Origin: Bin87 sp034423575
Lineage (GTDB): Bacteria > Chloroflexota > Dehalococcoidia > Lucifugimonadales > UBA3495
Reading direction: 5' to 3'
DNA length: 64,000 nucleotides
Assembly: GCA_034423575.1 (NCBI GenBank)
Contig: DAOUIF010000086.1
Span: 1 to 64,000, forward strand
How positions within the stretch are numbered: the first letter of the stretch is position 1; the number at the start of each line of letters is the position of its first letter. The notes under the pieces were generated by a model. The model saw only the letters and a list, made by a program, of their open reading frames with translations, was not told the origin of the DNA and did not search any database. Position numbers and translations under genes: made by a program. This document shows positions 58,887 through 64,000 of the stretch, piece after piece.

Positions 58887-59060
58887 GATCTATGCCTGCC
58901 AAGTCGTGTATCGGCAATTGAAGGATCAGAGTTGAGTTCATTCCGTATTTGTTCATTGACCTCATCACATTCACATTTGTATGTATTCCATTATTGCAAC
59001 CGAGTGCAGGCGTATGCAAGTTGGCGATTCGCCTCATAAGTACCGAGTTTCGCCCGAACT

Positions 59061-59151
59061 GTCATTGCGAGCGAAGCGTGGCAATCTCGTTGCTGGAGGG
59101 GCCATTATTCGGGCGACGAGATCGCCACGTCGCTACGCTCCTCGCGATGAC
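59061..59151. repeat. Palindromic intergenic repeat, family A (copy 4)
   Basis: Left end GTCATTGCGAGCGAAGCGTG, right end CTACGCTCCTCGCGATGAC. The outer words TACCGAGTTT (59041-59050) and AAACTCGGTA (59152-59161) extend the palindrome. The 366-base gap between the two permease genes holds this repeat, a terminator and no gene. Confidence 0.8.
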
Positions 59152-59202
59152 AAACTCGGTACGCGTGAGGGCGATTCGCCTCGCGTTGCGAACAAAAGAT
59201 GA

Positions 59203-59227
59203 CCGGCTGCCTTTTACGAGCAGCCGG
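59203..59227 (-). terminator. Terminator after permease copy 2
   Basis: CCGGCTGC, nine-base loop, GCAGCCGG, followed on the minus strand by TCATCTTTTG, 26 bases after the stop of the gene at 59253. Confidence 0.7.
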
Positions 59228-59252
59228 CCTGGAGCAATCCGTGGGAGGAAGG

Positions 59253-60992
59253 TCAAGCCGCGTTGGCGACGCTCACGGTCACCACGTCGAGGCCGTGGTA
59301 CTTCTGGTGGCGGACTGACGATGCGTAGTGGCGCAGGAGGCGCAGGGATACCTCGCCGTCGTCGGGCACGGCGGGGAGGGCGCTGAGGTAAGTCAGGCGG
59401 TCCTCGACGTTTTCCCCTTCCAGGGCGGAGACGAACTCCAGCTCCACGTTGCTGCCCTCGCGGCGGGCGCTGACGGTCAGGCGGCGCGGGGAATCCGACT
59501 CGGTGGGCTCCTCGTCCTGGGAGAGAATGACCAGCGTCTCCTCGCCGGCGGCGGCCAGGCGATCCGAGGCGGTCGGGTTCCAGTTGATGCGAGAGGCGAA
59601 GCCACGCAGGAAGTCGTCCACCTGCTGGGGCGCGTCGTCGTCCAGCGGCACGCGCAGTCGGCGGCGACGCGGCTTGCTGAGCTCGACGAAGGCCGTGAGC
59701 CCAACCGCGATGATGGCGCCGGAGGTCATGCCGTTCCCGAGGAGAACGCCTATGAATCCATCCCCCAGCAGTTCCGGGAAGATGACGCCGTTCTGGAAGC
59801 CGACGCCAACCCAGAAGGCGATGCCGGCGACGGTGGCCTTGCGATGGTCGAGGCCGTCCTGGACGATGATCCGCAGACCCTGGACGAAGAGCAGGGCGAT
59901 GAGGATGCCCACGTAGGCAGCGGCCACGGGGGACGGGATGGCAATGAGCAGGGCGGCGGCCTTCGGGAAGAAGGCCAGAACGATGAAGATGACGCCGACA
60001 ACGATGCCCACGCGGCGCGCGGCGATACCCGTCACCTCGGCCAGGCTGATGCTGGTGGAATAGGTGGTGTTGGGCAGGGTGCCGGCCAGGCCGGACAGGA
60101 AATTGCCCACGCCGTCGGTGTTGAGGGCGCCCTGGACGACGCGGTAGTCGGTGGCTCCGGGCCGGCGGCGGGAGACGCGCTGGATGGCGACGCCGTCGCC
60201 GATGGTCTCGATGGCTCCGACGAAGGTGACGACGATGAATGCAGGCAGCAAGGCCCAGAACTCCACGCCGGGGGTGAAGTCGAAGCCGGGCCAGGCGCCG
60301 AAGGGCACGCCAATCCAGGGGGCGTCCTTCACGTACTGGACGTCGTACATGCCAAAGGGGGCTGACACCGCGCAGCCGATGACGATGCCGATAACCGGCG
60401 ACCACAGGCGCCACGAGGCCGGAGCGCGGAGAACCAGCACGACGATAACCAGGATTGTGACGATGGCCACGATCGGAGCGGCGGACGATGCGGTGCCCTC
60501 GGGAACGTGGCTGAGCATGTCGTACACGATGGGCATGATGGTGGCGGCGATGAGCATGATCACGGTGCCGGAGACCACCGGGGTGAAGATCCCTCGCAGC
60601 ACGGACAGGCGCGCGGCCAGGGCGAACTGGAACAGGGCCGACACGACGACCAGGCTGGCCATCAGGGCGGGACCGCCCTGGATGAGCGCCGCGGCGCAGA
60701 CGGCGAAGAACGCGCCGGAGGTACCCATCATCAGGATGTGTCCGGCGCCGATGCGCCAGAGGCGGGCGCTCTGGAGGACGGTCGTGATGCCGCTGATGAG
60801 CAGGGCGGCGAATACGCCCCACGCGATGTAGTTTTCGGGCTGTTCGGCGATGCGGAAGACGATGACGACGCCCAGAACTATCCCCCCGATGATCAGCAGG
60901 GCGGCCTGGAAGCCGGCGCCGACGGTGAGCAGGGCGGGGGGATGTTCGTCCGGTTCGTATCGGATGTTTTCGTTTACGGGTGACGCAGCCAA
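59253..60992 (-). CDS. NCS2-type nucleobase permease with C-terminal extra domain (copy 2)
   Basis: 579 residues, closely similar over its full length to the product of the gene at 57150, including the extra C-terminal domain (VDDFLRGFASRIN, AAAGEETLVILSQ, NVELEFVSALEGENVEDRL, LLRHYASSVRHQKYHGLDVV). Membrane core motifs: GTSGAFFA, GTVIMLIAATIMPIVYDML, GDGVAIQRVSRRRP, NTTYSTSISLAEVTGIAARRVG in parts. Both copies begin with the same NENVRYEP / NENIRYEP segment. The pair probably arose by local duplication. Substrate probably a purine or pyrimidine base, by family only. Confidence 0.82.
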   Translation of the reverse strand: MAASPVNENIRYEPDEHPPALLTVGAGFQAALLIIGGIVLGVVIVFRIAEQPENYIAWGVFAALLISGITTVLQSARLWRIGAGHILMMGTSGAFFAVCAAALIQGGPALMASLVVVSALFQFALAARLSVLRGIFTPVVSGTVIMLIAATIMPIVYDMLSHVPEGTASSAAPIVAIVTILVIVVLVLRAPASWRLWSPVIGIVIGCAVSAPFGMYDVQYVKDAPWIGVPFGAWPGFDFTPGVEFWALLPAFIVVTFVGAIETIGDGVAIQRVSRRRPGATDYRVVQGALNTDGVGNFLSGLAGTLPNTTYSTSISLAEVTGIAARRVGIVVGVIFIVLAFFPKAAALLIAIPSPVAAAYVGILIALLFVQGLRIIVQDGLDHRKATVAGIAFWVGVGFQNGVIFPELLGDGFIGVLLGNGMTSGAIIAVGLTAFVELSKPRRRRLRVPLDDDAPQQVDDFLRGFASRINWNPTASDRLAAAGEETLVILSQDEEPTESDSPRRLTVSARREGSNVELEFVSALEGENVEDRLTYLSALPAVPDDGEVSLRLLRHYASSVRHQKYHGLDVVTVSVANAA

Positions 60993-61187
60993 GAGACACT
61001 CTCCAAATACATGTGTTCAGTCATTTCCCGCATGACCGGGCGCGGCGGCTCGGGTTTCCCTGATATGTTATGGTCCCGGGTCGGGACTAGCACGAAAAAT
61101 CTGCGCTCATTATTGCAAGGCCGGATGTGTTACGGCAAGTTGGTTGCCATCGGGAGTCGCGCTCGGAAGCTCGGCGGCCTCCGCGGT

Positions 61188-61216
61188 TTGCGCGGCTTAT
61201 TTGACGGGCATACAAT
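61188..61216 (+). promoter_or_regulatory. Promoter of the SMP-30 gene
   Basis: TTGCGC (61188-61193), 17-base spacer, TACAAT (61211-61216). The 302-base gap between the permease copy 2 start and this gene shows nothing else identifiable. Confidence 0.55.
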
Positions 61217-61294
61217 GGCGGCGCCAACTACCCCAGTCTCGCAGGCGTCGCCGGCCCGCCGGAACCGACGCCGGACACACCAGGAGGCGCAACC

Positions 61295-62197
61295 ATGCCC
61301 ATCGAAAAGCTATCTTCCGCCCTGGACGCCATCATCGATACCGACGCACCGATTGAGGAGCACGGCTCCGGATACGGAGGCTCGGAAGGACCCGCCGAGG
61401 GTCCGGTGTGGTGGAGCGACGGCGGCTACCTGCTGTTCAGCGACATTCACAACGACCGGCGCATGCGCTATACGCCGGGATCAGGCGTGACCGTGGAGGC
61501 CGAGCCGGTGAACCGGCACAACGGGCTGACCCGCGACCAGCAGGGTCGGCTGATCGCCGCGGAGCACGACGGCCGGCGGGTCAGCCGGCTGGAACACGAC
61601 GGGTCGACTACCGTGCTGGCCAACCAGTTCCAGGGTCGGCAACTCAACCGCCCCAACGACGTGGTGGTCAAGTCCGACGGGAGCATCTACTTCACCGATC
61701 CGTGGACCTTCCGACGGCCTCGGGAGCAGTGGGAGCAGACCATTTCCGGCGTGTACCGCATTTCGCCGGACCTGGGGACGCTGACGCTGCTGGTGAGCGA
61801 CTTCGTGGTGCCCAACGGGCTGGCGTTCAATCCGGATGAAACCGTGCTCTACATCAACGACTCTCGGCGCGGCATCATCCGCGCGTTCGACGTGCAGGAC
61901 GACGGCAGCATAGCCCTGGCGTCGGACCGTCTGTTCAAGGACTTGCGCGGCGAGCGCGAAGGCGTGCCGGACGGGATGAAGGTGGACGTTGAAGGCAACG
62001 TGTACTGCGGCGGGTCTGGCGGACTGCACATCATGAACGCCGGCGGCGAGACGCTGGGCATCGTGGTGCACGGGCAGCCGGCGACGACCAACCTGTGCTT
62101 CGGCGGGGCCGACTGGAAGACGCTGTACTTCACCAGCCGGAACACCGTGGGCAGCGTGCCCGTGAAGATCGCGGGAGTTCCGGTGCCGGCGAAGTAG
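61295..62197 (+). CDS. SMP-30/gluconolactonase family protein
   Basis: 300 residues, AGGAGG eight bases before ATG. Six-bladed beta-propeller family: the metal-binding Glu in EGPVWW, Asn in RPNDVVV (conserved RPND), Asp in FTDPW, and INDSRRG with Asp near residue 190 fit the Ca/Zn site of lactonases. The family hydrolyses sugar lactones and related substrates; the exact one is not predictable. Confidence 0.88.
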   Translation: MPIEKLSSALDAIIDTDAPIEEHGSGYGGSEGPAEGPVWWSDGGYLLFSDIHNDRRMRYTPGSGVTVEAEPVNRHNGLTRDQQGRLIAAEHDGRRVSRLEHDGSTTVLANQFQGRQLNRPNDVVVKSDGSIYFTDPWTFRRPREQWEQTISGVYRISPDLGTLTLLVSDFVVPNGLAFNPDETVLYINDSRRGIIRAFDVQDDGSIALASDRLFKDLRGEREGVPDGMKVDVEGNVYCGGSGGLHIMNAGGETLGIVVHGQPATTNLCFGGADWKTLYFTSRNTVGSVPVKIAGVPVPAK

Positions 62198-62261
62198 AAG
62201 TAAGAGGGAAAGACGACGCGGCGGGGGCAGGAACGGCACGCCCCCGCCAAGGGAGCGTATT

Positions 62262-62480
62262 GTGCCTCTGTCTGAAGATTGGAAAATTGGCGTGCGCCGG
62301 ATGTTGAAAAAGGATCCGGAGTTTCGCATTGAGACGGAAAAGGACATACGCGAACTGCTCGCGACTGGCAACGACGAAGACCAGAGGGTAGCCCGTCGGA
62401 TGGCCCGAGGGCTGCTGGAGCTGGAGTTTGAGACGGACGCGGAGTTGCTGGAGCAGCTGCGGCAACCCATCTCCGCCTGA
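62262..62480 (+). CDS. Small unknown protein, paralogue of 62850-63068 (putative antitoxin, first copy)
   Basis: 72 residues, GTG start with GGGAG upstream. The pattern MPLSEDWKIGVRRMLKKD and the C-terminal ARGLLELEFETDAELLE followed by QPISA are shared with the second gene at about 71 % identity. Strongly acidic C-terminal half, helical, no DNA-binding motif evident. Its position directly before a RelE-like toxin, with its near-copy directly after, suggests an antitoxin role. I do not recognise the family. Confidence 0.55.
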   Translation: MPLSEDWKIGVRRMLKKDPEFRIETEKDIRELLATGNDEDQRVARRMARGLLELEFETDAELLEQLRQPISA

Positions 62481-62503
62481 CGTGAAATGTCGTTGGGGTT
62501 CGG

Positions 62504-62512
62504 TGCTAGAAT
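62504..62512 (+). promoter_or_regulatory. Extended -10 of the toxin gene (leaderless arrangement)
   Basis: TGC-TAGAAT ends exactly six bases before the ATG at 62519, the same geometry as at mutS2. No ribosome site. Confidence 0.6.
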
Positions 62513-62518
62513 GTTGGT

Positions 62519-62863
62519 ATGCCGGAAATTCGGGCATATTTGGATCACCGGGGGCGCAACTTGTTTAGCCTCTGGATGGACGACCTGACCCCAACGGTGC
62601 GCCATCGCATCCAACAAATCCTGGGCAGAATGGCCGATGGAAATCTTGGCGATGTTCGCGGCGTTGGCGAAGGAGTGATTGAACGCCGTGCCGACTTTGG
62701 GCCAGGCTATAGGATTTACTTTGCCCGGGATGGTCCAGACCTCGTAATTCTGCTGGGCGGAGGTGACAAGAGCGCTCAACGCGATGACATCCCCAGAGCC
62801 CGGGAGCGATGGAGAGACTACAGAATGCGGAAAGCGCGAGGTGGTAACGATGCCGTTGTCTGA
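62519..62863 (+). CDS. RelE/HigB-like addiction module toxin
   Basis: 114 residues of the addiction module killer-type RelE/ParE superfamily: FSLWMDDLTPTVRHRIQQIL, GVGEGVIERRADFGPGYRIYFARDG and ILLGGGDKSAQRDDIPRARERWRDY. These are the usual short toxin landmarks (the basic -R-I-Y-F- strand and KS-Q-DI region). RelE-type toxins cut mRNA at the ribosome. It is flanked by two near-identical small genes and overlaps the second by 14 bases. Confidence 0.8.
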   Translation: MPEIRAYLDHRGRNLFSLWMDDLTPTVRHRIQQILGRMADGNLGDVRGVGEGVIERRADFGPGYRIYFARDGPDLVILLGGGDKSAQRDDIPRARERWRDYRMRKARGGNDAVV

Positions 62864-63068
62864 AGATTGGAAAATCGCAGAACGTCGCGCGCTCAAACGC
62901 GACCCGGAGTACTTTGCTCTCACCGTGGCGGGCGTAAAAGAACTCCTGACCACCGGCGACGATGAAGATCGGCGGGTTGCCCACAACATCGCCCGGGGGC
63001 TGCTGGAGCTGGAGTTTGAGACCGACGCGGAATTGCTGGAACTGTTGAAGCAGCCGATTTCCGCCTGA
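62850..63068 (+). CDS. Small unknown protein, paralogue of 62262-62480 (putative antitoxin, second copy)
   Basis: 72 residues from the ATG at 62850, with GAGGTGG before it inside the toxin gene's end. 51 of 72 residues equal those of the first copy, including MPLSEDWKI, the whole ARGLLELEFETDAELLE block and the last QPISA; the middle differs (EYFALTVAGVKELL). A duplication of the putative antitoxin around the toxin is the simplest explanation. Overlap with the toxin by 14 bases argues for coupled translation. Confidence 0.6.
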   Translation: MPLSEDWKIAERRALKRDPEYFALTVAGVKELLTTGDDEDRRVAHNIARGLLELEFETDAELLELLKQPISA

Positions 63069-63104
63069 CGACCAAACCACACAAACACAACAGGAGGCAA
63101 CAAG

Positions 63105-63479
63105 ATGCGCGTAGTACGGATTGCGAACGTGGAGCACGTACCGCTGGGAACGGCGGAGGCAGTGCCGGGGTGGACCGGGGGCGACGTGCACCGCACCCGC
63201 CAGCCGATCATCCCCGAGGGAGAGAGCGACTTCTTCAACGCCAGCGTGGTGAACTTCGAGAAGGGCGCCCAGACCGGGTGGCACGTGCACAGCAGCGACC
63301 AGATCCTGGTGATCACGGTGGGCAACGGCATCGTGGCCAACGAGACCGAGGAGCATCACGTGGGCGTGGGCGACGTGGTCCAGATCAAGGCCGGTGAGAA
63401 CCACTGGCACGGCGCCACGGCCAACGGCTACATGGGGCACATCACCATCACGAGCAGCGACAGCACCGCCAGCCGGTAA
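63105..63479 (+). CDS. Single-domain cupin protein
   Basis: 124 residues, AGGAGG before the ATG. The cupin metal motif GWHVHSSDQILVITVGNG has two His and the Gln that replaces Glu, and the second motif is GDVVQIKAGENHWHGA with the third His. It resembles small cupins found with carboxymuconolactone-type or quercetinase-like functions; no function can be assigned. Separate from the toxin region by 36 bases. Confidence 0.8.
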   Translation: MRVVRIANVEHVPLGTAEAVPGWTGGDVHRTRQPIIPEGESDFFNASVVNFEKGAQTGWHVHSSDQILVITVGNGIVANETEEHHVGVGDVVQIKAGENHWHGATANGYMGHITITSSDSTASR

Positions 63480-63485
63480 GTCTTA

Positions 63486-63560
63486 TTTACAGGGATGCAC
63501 AGGATGTACAGGATGCGAATTCTTCATCAAGACGACAATATCCTGTACATCCTGTAAATC
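63486..63560. repeat. Short direct/inverted AGGATGTACAGGAT-type palindrome
   Basis: TTTACAGGGATGCACAGGAT and the word ACAGGATGTACAGGAT on the left are mirrored by ATCCTGTACATCCTGTAAAT on the right, around a 25-base centre. A different family from the others, but with the same kind of AGGAT words as family D. Confidence 0.6.
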
Positions 63561-63581
63561 CCAGTAAAAGAGAGTAGTGCA

Positions 63582-64000
63582 ATGGACTTGATTGACGAGA
63601 TTCTCGATAACGTGAAGACGATTGCCGTGGTGGGTCTGTCGGACAACGCGGCTCGACCCAGTTATGGCGTCACCGCCTACATGCAGTCGCAGGGGTACCG
63701 GATCATCCCGGTGAACCCGGCGCTGAAGGGCGCGACGGTGCTGGGCGAGCAGTCCTATGACGATCTGGATGCAGCGCTGGCAGCGGCGCAGGCGGAGGGG
63801 TTGAGCATCGACCTGGTGGACGTGTTCCGGCGCAGCGAGTTCGCCGGCGCGGTCACGGACGACGCGGTCAGCATCGGGGCGCGTTACGTGTGGATGCAGG
63901 ACGGGGTGGTGGACCAGGCGGCGGCGCAGCGGGCGCGGGGAGCCGGCTTGGGCGTGATCATGGACGACTGCATCCTGAGGCAGCACAAGCGGCGACGGGG
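63582..64000 (+). CDS. CoA-binding protein, YccU-like (runs off the window)
   Basis: At least 139 residues, 3' end outside the window. ATG 63582 with AGAGAG before it. Rossmann-like CoA-binding fold: KTIAVVGLSDNAARPSYGV, then YRIIPVNPAL, DLVDVFRRSEFAG and RYVWMQDG, with the final VIMDDCILRQHKR at the expected end of such proteins, so only a few residues are likely missing. Members bind CoA; their role in metabolism is unknown. Confidence 0.85.
   Translation, partial: MDLIDEILDNVKTIAVVGLSDNAARPSYGVTAYMQSQGYRIIPVNPALKGATVLGEQSYDDLDAALAAAQAEGLSIDLVDVFRRSEFAGAVTDDAVSIGARYVWMQDGVVDQAAAQRARGAGLGVIMDDCILRQHKRRR

Noticed and set aside
59062..60999. A 645-codon minus-strand frame over the second permease, in another frame
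   Set aside because: Arg/Pro/His-rich shadow of the permease gene, without membrane segments.
1..64000. CRISPR array, prophage or complete insertion sequence
   Set aside because: No regularly spaced direct repeats, no cas gene, no phage structural gene and no transposase were found; the interspersed repeats are palindromic and irregularly placed.

Overview
This is a GC-rich (about 60-65 %), densely coded bacterial chromosome segment with short intergenic gaps. No rRNA, tRNA, CRISPR array, prophage or complete insertion sequence is visible. A free-living member of the phylum Chloroflexota (Dehalococcoidia / SAR202-like lineages) fits best. This rests on the gene content: a T-box-led ilvBNC-leuA set, paired ferritin-like proteins, TRAP transporters, an RNase Y/YmdB pair, Uma2 and MNT-HEPN remnants, VLRF1 beside MutS2, and DUF1385 near rpmE. 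The assignment is an inference without database support.

Layout. 0-5 kb: end of an unknown gene, a Xer recombinase, small membrane proteins, a molybdopterin oxidoreductase with its flavin reductase, and an M50-like membrane protein lacking the protease residues. 5-9.3 kb (minus strand): a HEPN-like protein, two tandem ferritin-like proteins (one with a full diiron ligand set, one with every carboxylate ligand replaced) and a Fic protein. 9.4-15.2 kb (minus): branched-chain amino-acid biosynthesis, ilvB-ilvN-ilvC-leuA, behind a T-box riboswitch; a short Leu/Val-rich leader ORF precedes leuA. 15.3-24.5 kb (plus): a lipoprotein and a TRAP transporter with two unusual double-domain binding proteins, DctQ and an enlarged DctM. 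24.5-29.2 kb (plus): a hicBA-like module with a double HicB, a sugar nucleotidyltransferase, MoxR, glutaredoxin, RecA and RecX. 29.2-34 kb (minus): a zinc-finger membrane protein, PlsY, a PHP phosphoesterase, YmdB and RNase Y. 34-45.9 kb: MFS transporter, broken Uma2 gene, SWIM protein, FabF, FolC, NDUFA9-like reductase, RraA-like protein, cyclophilin lipoprotein, enoyl-CoA hydratase, hydroxyacid dehydrogenase and a DinB-tetrapyrrole methylase fusion. 45.9-49.2 kb: a Vms1/VLRF1-type peptidyl-tRNA hydrolase followed by MutS2, a likely ribosome-rescue pair. 49.4-55 kb: VOC protein, a GIY-YIG nuclease inside a small inverted-repeat-bounded unit, OPA-type MFS, alpha/beta hydrolase, DUF1385. 55.1-56.1 kb: rplU-rpmA-rpmE operon. 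56-61 kb: a nonsense-broken MNT-HEPN gene and two tandem NCS2-type permeases with an extra C-terminal domain. 61-64 kb: SMP-30 protein, a toxin flanked by two near-identical small genes, cupin and a CoA-binding protein that runs off the window.

Two themes recur. Several genes have a good -10 box ending only 5-9 bases before the start codon and no Shine-Dalgarno sequence, suggesting leaderless mRNAs. Intergenic regions carry at least four families of palindromic repeats. Several proteins are catalytically degenerate relatives of enzymes (the M50-like protein and the first ferritin-like protein), and two toxin-type loci look damaged.
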